Shown here piece by piece: positions 17,991-25,865 of a DNA stretch of 34,901 bases. The DNA is taken from positions 1 to 34,901 of the forward strand of contig NZ_BAGG01000253.1 in the NCBI RefSeq assembly GCF_000308695.1. The letters run 5' to 3'. Within the stretch, counting starts at the first letter, position 1. Each line of letters starts with the position of its first letter. This stretch comes from Nocardia takedensis NBRC 100417. GTDB taxonomy: Bacteria; Actinomycetota; Actinomycetes; Mycobacteriales; Mycobacteriaceae. A model generated the notes under the pieces. The model saw only the letters and a list, made by a program, of their open reading frames with translations, ran no database searches and was not told the origin of the DNA. A program made the position numbers and the translations under genes.

Positions 17991-20858
17991 TCACACGCAC
18001 AGAGGTTCTGGCAGACGAGCGAGACCGGTGATCGAGAAGACCTCAGATCCGGTCAACGCGCTTCCCGCGGCGGCGCAGGCGGACATGATCAGCGACTCCG
18101 CGGCTAGATCGCGTTCGACAAGCCATCCGTCGGTGTCGGAGGAGGCACTGGTGGTCACGGTGATCAGTCGACTGTCGTCCGGGGAGAATACGACGCTGGT
18201 TCGCTGGAGGTCCAGATCCTGCAGTGGTGGTAGAGCGAGTGTTGCCAGTGGCAGGCCGAGGCGCAGATCGATCAGATTCACAGAACTGTGCGTACTTTCG
18301 GCGACCATCGTGCCCCCGTGATTGCCGACGACCGCGAAATTCACGTCTGAGATGGTCCGTTGCACACGGGTTCCTCGCCGGTCCCAGACCTCCAGCGTGC
18401 GGTTGTCTCGGTTGATAAGCAGTTGCGGTCCCGCGAAAACCACCGAAGCGATGTCGTCACGGACGATCGTGCCGACGGTGCGTCCGGTAGCAGTGTCGAT
18501 GATGTCGACTTGCTCGCTGTTCGGCTCGTCGGGGTGGTGACTGACCATGGCGATGAGATCGGCAGTGGGGGCGATGACGCTGTGCAACTGTCCCGATGTC
18601 GGGTTCTTGGAACCTGGCATCTGTGGCGACAGCATGCGGGAAGTTTGTGCGTTGAGGTCGTGGAGATAGATTCTGCCTTCGGTGTCGATGACGACAGCGG
18701 TCTGGCGATCTGCGCGGAGCGCCGCTGCTGCGACGGGGACGTTCCCGGGAATTCGCGACGATGGGATGGCCTCGTCTGTTCTGTTCGGCTTCCGGCTGGA
18801 ATCGATGATCACGGCTCGAGCTTCACCGGTCCACAAAACGACACCGGCGGCCTTCTGGACAACTGGCGAATCGGCCGATCCCGGCGTCACTTGAACGATC
18901 AGTGTGCCGTCGTTGACCACTGCTACGCGACGCCCGTCGGGTGACAACGCCAGCGTCGGTCCCTGGCAACCGCGGCAAGTGTAGTGGGCGGGAACGGGAA
19001 TCTGGCGTGCGAGCCGGTCGATCTGGTCAGCCTTCCACAGCGCGACATTGTTGCCCGATATAGTCAACAACCGGCTGCCGTCGCCGAAGAAGCTGATCGA
19101 CTCCACGGTGCCGGCGCCGGTGAGCTCGGTCGCCGGTCGCGGCGAGCCGTTCCGCGGGCGCACTTCGCTGATGTAGATGGAGCCTCCGGTGTTGATGGCC
19201 ACTTTTGTTCCGTCAGCGCTCAGAGCGAGCTTCCCGGGTGGAGCGCTCGTCGGGGCATGAGCGATCAACTGTGTACCGGCGTTCGTCGAATCGCTGTCCC
19301 ACGGCCGTCGAGTAGTCCATACGGGGATCGAGGAGCCGTCGGTCGCGGCCAGGAATTCGCCGTTCAGCGACGCAGAGGCGACCTGGTGGTGGGTTCCGAG
19401 GTGTATGGACGACGAGTCGATCGAAGACCAGGTGCTGATTCTCCGGCGGTCCCAGCCACCCATGAGGGTGTCGAAGAGCAGAATCTCCTGCTCCGAAATG
19501 ACTGTGACCGTTGTGGTGGCGGTCCGGGGTAGAGGGTCGTCACGAACAATCGCGATCTTGTTCGCCGTGTCGAAGATGGTGATCGACCGTGCATCGTTGG
19601 ACGGGCTGCTACTACTGATGGCGACCGTCCGTCCGGATGGCGAGACCCCGACGTTGTGAACGATGTGTCCTTGTTGGAGGCCGATCTTTAATGGTGGATG
19701 ACCCTCGTGCCACAGGATCGCTTTCGTCCGGTCTGTCGCGACGACTACCGTGGCGTCCTGATTCACGGCCAGAGATCGAGCCGGATCGGTAAGGGAACCC
19801 ACCGACTCCGGCACGCCCGGGCCGGTGGCATCCCAACGTAATACCCGACCATCGGAGTGCGCAGTGACCACGGTCGTCCCGTCGATGCTGCCTACCGCCT
19901 GGACGATCGGGGTGTCCGCGGACAGGATTCGCTCCAACTGCGGTACCGCGAGATTGGCGCGGATCAAGGTGGACATGGTCTGCGGGCTCGCGTCGGTGTG
20001 GAAAGCGCTGACCGCGAGTTGCAGTGCCGCGCGGAGATTGGTCGACATCAGGCTGTCGGCTGTCGACGCGAGTTGTCTCGACAGCGCGATCCTGGCCTCT
20101 TCACGCGCACGATCGCGTTGATGGACTGCGATCGAGCCCGCAACCATCGCTATGACGACGAGCGCTACGAGCGCGGTGACAGCACCGGCGCGGATCCGAG
20201 TGAAAGTTCGGTGTGCCCGGACGTCCTCTCCGATCAACTGGAACTTGCTCACACGATGCACCGGCGCGGCCAACGTGGCCACCGCATCAGCGAACTGGGG
20301 ATCTCGCATGGTCGGTTCGGCGTACCGGTGTCGTCGCAGGTCCACCCACAAGGGTTCGCGGCCCCCGAAGAATCCGCTCAGCGTGACCGGCAGTGCATTG
20401 GTCCGCGCCCAGTCGAAGTCACGCGTTCTTTCCGACCAGCGCATTTCACCGTCAGTGACGGCGATCAGCAGGCTGTCACGACTGCGGTGCTGTTGCCAGT
20501 AGGCGATTTCTCGTTGTACCCACGGAGAAGTAGCCGACGCGGGCGAGGCCAGCAAGAGCAGGAACCGAGAGGCGGCGAGTGCCTTCTCTATATCGTGCCA
20601 CAGGTCCGGCGAGGCGGTCAGGTCCGTTTGATCGCGGAACACTCGCAGCGCGTAGGGCCGGCTCCATGCCCTACCGAGGCGAGTGAGCCCGCGCTGTAGA
20701 TGCGGTGCCAGATCCTCATCGTTGGAACGACTGTAGGAGACGAAGATGTCCAAACCGCTTGTCGCCGAACGCAACTGCTGTTGACGCCGCCAGCCACCGA
20801 GAATGGATACGTTCTCGGCTAACGTTCCCGTGTCTGACCACTTCCCCACCGCAACCAT
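17991..20858 (-). CDS. TIR domain - transmembrane helix - WD40-like propeller protein
   Basis: The protein has 955 residues from the ATG at 20858. An earlier ATG at 20957 would add 33 residues that lie inside the end of the IS3 copy, so I reject it. The TIR domain starts near residue 36 (LDIFVSYSRSNDEDLAPHL) and contains LRVFRDQTDLTASPDLWHDI, SRFLLLLASP, SPWVQREIAYW and LLIAVTDGEMRW, then ALPVTLSGFF and EPLWVDLRRH. One transmembrane helix lies at about 224-246, after a basic FTRIRAG segment. HQRDRAREEARIALSRQLAS and LRAALQLAVSAFHTD form the usual linker, followed by a propeller with repeats such as ALSPDGRRVAVVNDG. No ATPase motif is present. It is closely related in plan and TIR type to the gene at 22418-25303. 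The IS3 copy ends about 35 bases upstream of the start, so its promoter may have been replaced. Confidence 0.85.
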   Translation of the reverse strand: MVAVGKWSDTGTLAENVSILGGWRRQQQLRSATSGLDIFVSYSRSNDEDLAPHLQRGLTRLGRAWSRPYALRVFRDQTDLTASPDLWHDIEKALAASRFLLLLASPASATSPWVQREIAYWQQHRSRDSLLIAVTDGEMRWSERTRDFDWARTNALPVTLSGFFGGREPLWVDLRRHRYAEPTMRDPQFADAVATLAAPVHRVSKFQLIGEDVRAHRTFTRIRAGAVTALVALVVIAMVAGSIAVHQRDRAREEARIALSRQLASTADSLMSTNLRAALQLAVSAFHTDASPQTMSTLIRANLAVPQLERILSADTPIVQAVGSIDGTTVVTAHSDGRVLRWDATGPGVPESVGSLTDPARSLAVNQDATVVVATDRTKAILWHEGHPPLKIGLQQGHIVHNVGVSPSGRTVAISSSSPSNDARSITIFDTANKIAIVRDDPLPRTATTTVTVISEQEILLFDTLMGGWDRRRISTWSSIDSSSIHLGTHHQVASASLNGEFLAATDGSSIPVWTTRRPWDSDSTNAGTQLIAHAPTSAPPGKLALSADGTKVAINTGGSIYISEVRPRNGSPRPATELTGAGTVESISFFGDGSRLLTISGNNVALWKADQIDRLARQIPVPAHYTCRGCQGPTLALSPDGRRVAVVNDGTLIVQVTPGSADSPVVQKAAGVVLWTGEARAVIIDSSRKPNRTDEAIPSSRIPGNVPVAAAALRADRQTAVVIDTEGRIYLHDLNAQTSRMLSPQMPGSKNPTSGQLHSVIAPTADLIAMVSHHPDEPNSEQVDIIDTATGRTVGTIVRDDIASVVFAGPQLLINRDNRTLEVWDRRGTRVQRTISDVNFAVVGNHGGTMVAESTHSSVNLIDLRLGLPLATLALPPLQDLDLQRTSVVFSPDDSRLITVTTSASSDTDGWLVERDLAAESLIMSACAAAGSALTGSEVFSITGLARLPEPLCV

Positions 20859-20961
20859 CCTGCCGCATGCTCGCGGCGCTGTCACCGGGTCATGGCCTGC
20901 CCCACTCGTTGAGTTCCAACTCAGTTTGCTAATTGATGGCCTTCCCGAAAGGCTCACAGAC

Positions 20962-21110
20962 GTGCCGCGCGCCTACCCAACCGAGTTCTGGACCCGCGTC
21001 ATCGCCCTGGTCCGGGCCGGTGAACCGGCAACCAGACCGCTATCGAACTCGGTATCCACCCGGTCACACTGTCAAAACGGCTGCGCCGAGACGGCCGGGC
21101 CGATTCGTGA
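20962..21110 (+). pseudogene. IS3 orfA fragment
   Basis: VPRAYPTEFWTRVIALVRAG is followed, after one frameshift, by QTAIELGIHPVTLSKRLRRD and GRADS-stop. This is the helix-turn-helix orfA of an IS3 element, cut short to about 49 codons before the orfA/orfB junction. Confidence 0.7.
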
Positions 21111-21835
21111 GGTCCACGTCGCGTAACGAGGCACCTATGGGTGCTCGGCAGATCCACGCCGAACTCACCATGGCGATGGGCATCAAGGTCTGCTCCCGCA
21201 CCGTGTCGGTGTTGATGACGCTGCCGGCATCCGCGGGCTGCCGGCCTCGCCCCGGGGCAAGAACCTGCGCGGCGTGGTCACCGCGGGCGACCTGGTGAAC
21301 CGCAAGTTCCATCGGTTGAGGCCGAACGGGTTGTGGGTCACCGATATCACACGACATCCGACCAAGGAAGGGCACGTGGGCGCGCGTACTGCGTGGCGGC
21401 ACTCGACGCATTCAGTCGCAGGATCGCAGACCGGTCGATCGACTCCCGCCAGGACGCCACCCTGGTGGTCAACGCACTGGACATGGCCATCCGCAATCGC
21501 CGCCCGGAACCCAGCGGGATCGGGCACACCGATCACTGAAGCCAGTTCACCTCATGGGTTTTCGGTGACACGATCCGCTCGGCAGGACTTCTCCCGTCCT
21601 TCGGGACAGTCGGCGACGGGCTCGACAACGCCATGATCGAATCGTTCTGGCCTCGATGCAGATCGAGCTGCTCGACTGCAAGAAGTGGAAGACCCGCCTC
21701 GCACCCGCGAACGCGAATTTCGACTACATCGAGATCTTTTACAACCGCCAACGCCGCCACTCCGCACTGGGCTACCGCACCCCGATCGAGTACAAACTAC
21801 TCGCCGAGAAGACATCGATCACCGCTGCCAGTTAG
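21100..21835 (+). pseudogene. IS3 orfB transposase fragment with frameshifts and stops
   Basis: Pieces of the integrase-core transposase appear in order: IREVHVA, GARQIHAELTMAMGIKVCSR, VTAGDLVNRKFHRLRPNGLW and VTDI, AYCVAALDAFSRRIADRSID, DATLVVNALDMAIRNRRPEP, GHTDH followed by a stop, then SQFTSWVF, DNAMIESFW, ANFDYIEIFYNRQRRHSALG, and a TAG at 21833. The catalytic-core pieces are recognisable, but the frame is broken many times, so the gene is inactive. Confidence 0.8.
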
Positions 21836-21929
21836 CCACCGTGACTGGAACCCGGACGGTGGGGCAGACAAGTTGTAGGTCGGATTGTCCGTCCCGGATC
21901 TCCATTCGGACCCGACGGAACGGAGCCCC

Positions 21930-22300
21930 CGCCCGTGGGCGTCATCGGCGTCGGTCACCACTAAGCACTCATGCCGCGACCGCGGTGGCCCCGGCCACCA
22001 ACGCCGGTCTCGGCTCGGTCCGGATCGAAGCCGCCCTTGGCCGAGTACCGGCGGTTGATCGCCGGGGCGAAGCGGTGGCCGCGGCGGCGGTGGCGTTTGA
22101 GAACGCTGACGTGGTCGGCCGCGACCTCTCACGTTGGCATATCGCCCGCGGCGAGACTGTGCTGGACGTGCCGACCACCGCAACAGCGCGAGTCCGGGAA
22201 CTCTTCCGCGGTGGCCAGCGCAAGAGCGATCAGATCGACGCCGTAGCGGCAGCCTGTGTTGTCGCCCTGCAGTCCCCGGTGCCACTCGAAACCGCTTACC
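21930..22300 (+). pseudogene. IS110-family transposase N-terminal remnant
   Basis: After a broken start reading GVIGVGHH, the frame reads FENADVVGRDLSRWHIARGE, VLDVPTTATARVRELFRGGQ and RKSDQIDAVAAACVVALQS, the N-terminal DEDD domain of an IS110-type transposase. The C-terminal domain is absent and frameshifts occur before 22080. It sits directly after IS3 copy B, downstream of the TIR gene at 22418. Confidence 0.75.
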
Positions 22301-22417
22301 TCCACGATGGTCGAATTCGGCTGGCGCATATTCGTGCGTCCGGATGACACCGATCGAAACGCGGGTGCGATACGACCGCCGAGCGTCGCATCACCCCTCG
22401 ATTGCAGTCCCTCTCCT

Positions 22418-25303
22418 TCATCCCGGGCAGGGAGCGGCAACCTCGATCCCTGACAGATAGCGACCGCGCTCGTCCGCCGTCAGCCGATCACCCCGGACCT
22501 TGGCACACAGAGTCCGCTTCCAGCTCGTCACCCCGACCTGCCACCCGGTGATCTCGCTGTTCGCTCCGGAGCCCGTCACAATCCGGAGCATCCCGTCACC
22601 GCTTGCCACGAGCCGCTGCGCGACCGTGCTCCCGATCGGCCACCTGGCCAGCACCTGTCCCGTCGCTGCGTCCCAAAGCGTCACCGCCGGGCCGTCCCTG
22701 AGCGCGGTGACGACTGCGATGACGGCACCGGTGTCGTCGAACACGGCGACACCGGTAGTCGCCGACGACCAACTGTCCTCGAGAACCCGGCGCACCGCGC
22801 CGCTACCGCTGAGGTCGACGAGGTGCACACGGCCCGCGCTGTCCCGAATCGACGCGGTGGTCCGGTCCGCGGCGATCGTGAAGCCGACCAGATCGGCCGT
22901 GAGATCGTTGATCGCGAAGTCTCCGGAAATGCCGACCCGCGATGTCTCGACGAACCGTTCGGCAGTCTCGTCCCACTCCTGCACGGTGATGACCGCGGAC
23001 GTCGCCCTCGTCTCGTCGATCTCCGGAAAATCGAGTACGGCGAGGGTGCGACGGTCCGGACTCAGCGCGAATTGGGATCCGCTGCCGCCGTCCATAGCGA
23101 GGGTCTGCACGATCTCCTGAGTCCTGGTGTCGAGCACCACCAGTGGTTCCCCGGCTCCCGACGACACCAGCAGGTGGGTCTCGTCGGCGAGGAAGCGCAC
23201 CACGCCGTGCCCCCTGAGCGCGACAGCCGCCCGCGAGGTAATCGGCAGGTAGGAGCCCTGCCGCGCTCCGCGGTTGTCCCACAGATGAATCTGGCCGTCG
23301 ACCAGGATCGCGATTCGGGTGAGATCCGAGTCGGCGTCGACCGCGATGCGCGCGCCGCGCCGGGTGAGCACCGGCCCCGGCAACCTGGCATGCTCCACCC
23401 CGGTGGCGAGTTCGCGGACCAGGACTTCGGACCCACCGTCGATCAACCCGATCCGGCCGTCCGCGCTGACCGCCGCAGCCGCGCCCGCCGCGATCCGCTC
23501 CTGGTGCGGCCGTCCCGTCCTGGTGTGCAGGACGACGGCACCGTCCTCGCCGATGGTTACCAGCCGCTCACCGTCATCGGAGAGCGCCGTACGGGTGACG
23601 ACCAGCGGCGCGTGCGGGTTGTTCCATGTCACGGGGGTGCCAGAAGCCGTGTCGTGGAGCGCGAACCCGCCTGCCTCGGTGGTGACGGCCGCGAAGCGAT
23701 TGTCCGAAGTGGTGGCGAGGTTCATGCCCATGACGCCTGCGGCGGGCACGGTTCGCCGCAGGCCTGCCCGGAGATCCCAGAGCTGGAGTTCGGCCGGAAT
23801 TCCGACGGCCTCGTTACCCGGTGTCAGCACGACCGCAGTGGTGCCGGACTCGTCCGGATCGGCGAACCCCGTCGGCATTGCGATGATTGGAGCCGGCGGC
23901 GCCCACTGCCGCGCCCCAAGGTCGAACCGCTGGTAAGAAGCAGCGCCCGACTCCGCGTCGACCACGTGGAGTGCCGAGTCGTCCGCAGCGAATCGGACGC
24001 CCGGAGTCGGACTCGCGGTCGAGTACCTGCCGACCTCGGCGCCCGACGTCGCGTCGATCACGCGGACCAGCCCGTCGTCGTGTTTCCGCTCGGTCGCGGC
24101 GACCCAGCGCCCGCTCGCCGAGATCGCCGCCGCAGGCCACCAACTGCCCGCCGCGAAGCTCGCCACCTCCTGCCCGGACGGGACGTCCCAGACCCGGCCG
24201 CCGCTCAGCAGCCGATCACCATCGTGATCGAGTGCCAGACTCATCCTCGCGGAATCGGGCACCGTGCCGATCTCCCGAAGTGTCGCCGTGTCGTAGAGGT
24301 GGATCAGGTTGTCGTCGGCGGCCTCGTCGAACACGGAGTAGGCGGCGATTACCCGCCCGTCCCCGCTAATCGCAACGTCATTGGCCGGGTAATTCGTCGC
24401 CGACCGACCGAGCACCGCCCGATCCGAGGCCGGGGCCAGGTAGCCGTCGAAGTGCGCGGTGGCCTGCACGACTGTGGCGAGCGCGGATCGCGCCTCCGAA
24501 GTCGGCTCGACCCGGTAGGCGTGCAGCGCGAGATGGGTGGCCAGCCGTGGATTCGTCGCCACTAGCGCGATCGCCTGCGCTGCGAGAGCGCGCGAACTCG
24601 ATACCCTGGCACGGTTCTCGGCGATGGTTGCCTGTCGCAGCGCGCTGAATCCCGCCACCAGGGAGGCGACTGTCAGCAGGGCGAGGGCGACTACCGCCGT
24701 TCGACGCACCCGCTGCGCTACCCGGTGCTGCCGCTGTTCGTGATCGTCGAGCTTCTTCTTGTCCTCACCCCGCGGTCCCGCCGCCAGTGAAGCCACCGCG
24801 CTGCGGAACTCGTCGTCACGCAGGGACGCGCGGTTCTTCATCCGCTCATCGGGATCGCTGCGCGCGAAATTCAGCCCGACCCAGATCGGTTCGCGGCGGA
24901 AGTATCCGCTCAGCGTCGTCGGCAACGCCGTCGTTCGTGACCAATCGAAATCGGAACCCTTCCAGGCGACCGCGCCATCGGTGACCGCGATGAGAAAGGT
25001 TTCCGAGCTGCGCTTCTGCTTCCAGAATTCGACTTCCTTCCGCACCCAGGGCGAGCGCGCCGATTCCGGTGAGGCGAGCAGTAGGAAATAGCGGGATCGT
25101 TCGAGCGCTCGGGTGATTTCCGCATCGAGTGATGTCGCAGCGGCGAGATCACTGTCGTCTCGGAATACGCGAAGCGCCCTCGCTTTGTTCCACGGCTTGG
25201 CCAGGCGAGCGAGCGCGCGCTCAAGGTCGCGCGCCAGTTCCCGGTCGGCGCTGTGGCTGTAGGAAACGAAGACATCGATGTCTGCGGCGGGCGAAACGGT
25301 CAT
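22418..25303 (-). CDS. TIR domain - transmembrane helix - WD40-like propeller protein
   Basis: The protein has 961 residues. ATG 25303 is chosen because GGGGAGG stands just upstream; an ATG at 25366 lacks such a site. The TIR domain spans about 9-145 (IDVFVSYSHSADRELARDL, LRVFRDDSDLAAATSLDAEI, SRYFLLLASP, SPWVRKEVEFW, FLIAVTDGAVAW, LPTTLSGYF, EPIWVGL). A charged linker (DKKKLDDHEQRQHRVAQRVR) precedes one transmembrane helix at about 201-221. Then come RARVSSSRALAAQAIALVAT and a long propeller with SGDGRVIAAYS, LSDDGERLVTIGEDGAVVLH and LSPDRRTLAVLD. There is no ATPase domain. The basic stretch before the helix predicts cytoplasmic TIR and an exported propeller. It is a paralogue of the gene at 17991-20858, and a small Clp_N-like gene lies 134 bases upstream in the same direction. 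Confidence 0.87.
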   Translation of the reverse strand: MTVSPAADIDVFVSYSHSADRELARDLERALARLAKPWNKARALRVFRDDSDLAAATSLDAEITRALERSRYFLLLASPESARSPWVRKEVEFWKQKRSSETFLIAVTDGAVAWKGSDFDWSRTTALPTTLSGYFRREPIWVGLNFARSDPDERMKNRASLRDDEFRSAVASLAAGPRGEDKKKLDDHEQRQHRVAQRVRRTAVVALALLTVASLVAGFSALRQATIAENRARVSSSRALAAQAIALVATNPRLATHLALHAYRVEPTSEARSALATVVQATAHFDGYLAPASDRAVLGRSATNYPANDVAISGDGRVIAAYSVFDEAADDNLIHLYDTATLREIGTVPDSARMSLALDHDGDRLLSGGRVWDVPSGQEVASFAAGSWWPAAAISASGRWVAATERKHDDGLVRVIDATSGAEVGRYSTASPTPGVRFAADDSALHVVDAESGAASYQRFDLGARQWAPPAPIIAMPTGFADPDESGTTAVVLTPGNEAVGIPAELQLWDLRAGLRRTVPAAGVMGMNLATTSDNRFAAVTTEAGGFALHDTASGTPVTWNNPHAPLVVTRTALSDDGERLVTIGEDGAVVLHTRTGRPHQERIAAGAAAAVSADGRIGLIDGGSEVLVRELATGVEHARLPGPVLTRRGARIAVDADSDLTRIAILVDGQIHLWDNRGARQGSYLPITSRAAVALRGHGVVRFLADETHLLVSSGAGEPLVVLDTRTQEIVQTLAMDGGSGSQFALSPDRRTLAVLDFPEIDETRATSAVITVQEWDETAERFVETSRVGISGDFAINDLTADLVGFTIAADRTTASIRDSAGRVHLVDLSGSGAVRRVLEDSWSSATTGVAVFDDTGAVIAVVTALRDGPAVTLWDAATGQVLARWPIGSTVAQRLVASGDGMLRIVTGSGANSEITGWQVGVTSWKRTLCAKVRGDRLTADERGRYLSGIEVAAPCPG

Positions 25304-25437
25304 CGAACCTCCCCTGCTCATGGCATCCGGTGCGGAGACCCGCGTCATGCGCGCTTCGCGCATCACCGAACCGAATCTTCACACTAGCGGCGCGGGCCGC
25401 CTATCCGTCGAATCATCGACACCGTCGGCAGGCGCGG

Positions 25438-25644
25438 TCACCCAATGCGCGCAAGCTCGCTCGCCGCCTTCCTGAGCTTGAGCAGGTCGACGCCCATCGC
25501 TTCCAGCGGGGCGGTGGCCTCGTAGTCGTTGGCGAGCAGCGCCACCGGGAGGTGTTCCGCTCCCGCCGCTCGGGCGTTGCTCGCGGCAGCCAACTCGATC
25601 GCCAGCGTCACAGCCTGGCGGGCGGTAGCGCTCAGGTCGTCCAT
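25438..25644 (-). CDS. Orphan single Clp N-terminal-like domain protein
   Basis: The protein has 68 residues. LSATARQAVTLAIELAAASN, then GAEHLPVALL, ATAPLEAMGVDLLKLRKAAS and ELARIG, follows the pattern of one Clp_N repeat (in ClpC roughly AxxLAxxEA, GTEHLLLGLL, AxxxLxxLGv). In Clp ATPases this domain binds adaptors and substrates; there is no ATPase here. The ATG at 25644 lacks a clear Shine-Dalgarno. It could be the first gene before the TIR-TM-propeller gene (134-base gap) and is divergent from the DUF4062 ATPase. It could act as an adaptor or decoy for ClpC/ClpA; that is speculation. Assignment is by motif only. Confidence 0.6.
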   Translation of the reverse strand: MDDLSATARQAVTLAIELAAASNARAAGAEHLPVALLANDYEATAPLEAMGVDLLKLRKAASELARIG

Positions 25645-25821
25645 TTTCAGCGTTCGTCGACCCTGACGCGATCGGTGTCAGCCACTGCAACTCCGCCGCT
25701 GCGCGAGGTCGTCCGCCGCCGTCGCCACGGCGCCCCGATCCAGCAGGAGTGGCACGAGTCCGTGACCTACCCGGCGTGCGTATCGGCTGTCCGCACGACA
25801 CCGGACGCCTCACGGGGCTGG

Positions 25822-25827
25822 TATAAC
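25822..25827 (+). promoter_or_regulatory. Possible -10 element upstream of the DUF4062 gene
   Basis: TATAAC lies 38 bases before the GTG at 25866, in the gap between divergent genes. No good -35 hexamer is seen at the right distance. Confidence 0.3.
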
Positions 25828-25865
25828 CGAGGTTCCGCAGCCCCAAGCGAACCGCAGGAATTCCC

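Larger units (their letters stand above)
20893..21872 (+). mobile_element. Decayed IS3-family element, copy B (plus strand)
   Basis: The left end carries CTGCCCCAC at 20897-20905 with GTTCCA shortly after; the right end carries GTGGGGCAG at 21859-21867 preceded by TGGAAC. These form imperfect terminal inverted repeats. The element is about 980 bases, shorter than normal for IS3, because an internal deletion joins the start of orfA to the middle of orfB. It is inverted relative to copy A and lies just upstream of the TIR-TM-propeller gene. Confidence 0.75.

Noticed and set aside
20859..20957. An extended N-terminus (ATG 20957) for the TIR-TM-propeller protein
   Set aside because: The extra 33 residues lie over the left end of IS3 copy B and resemble nothing in TIR proteins; the ATG at 20858 is a better start.
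22823..24565. A 580-codon plus-strand frame antisense to a TIR-TM-propeller gene
   Set aside because: It is a GC-bias shadow; translation is Arg/His/Asp-rich without domains.
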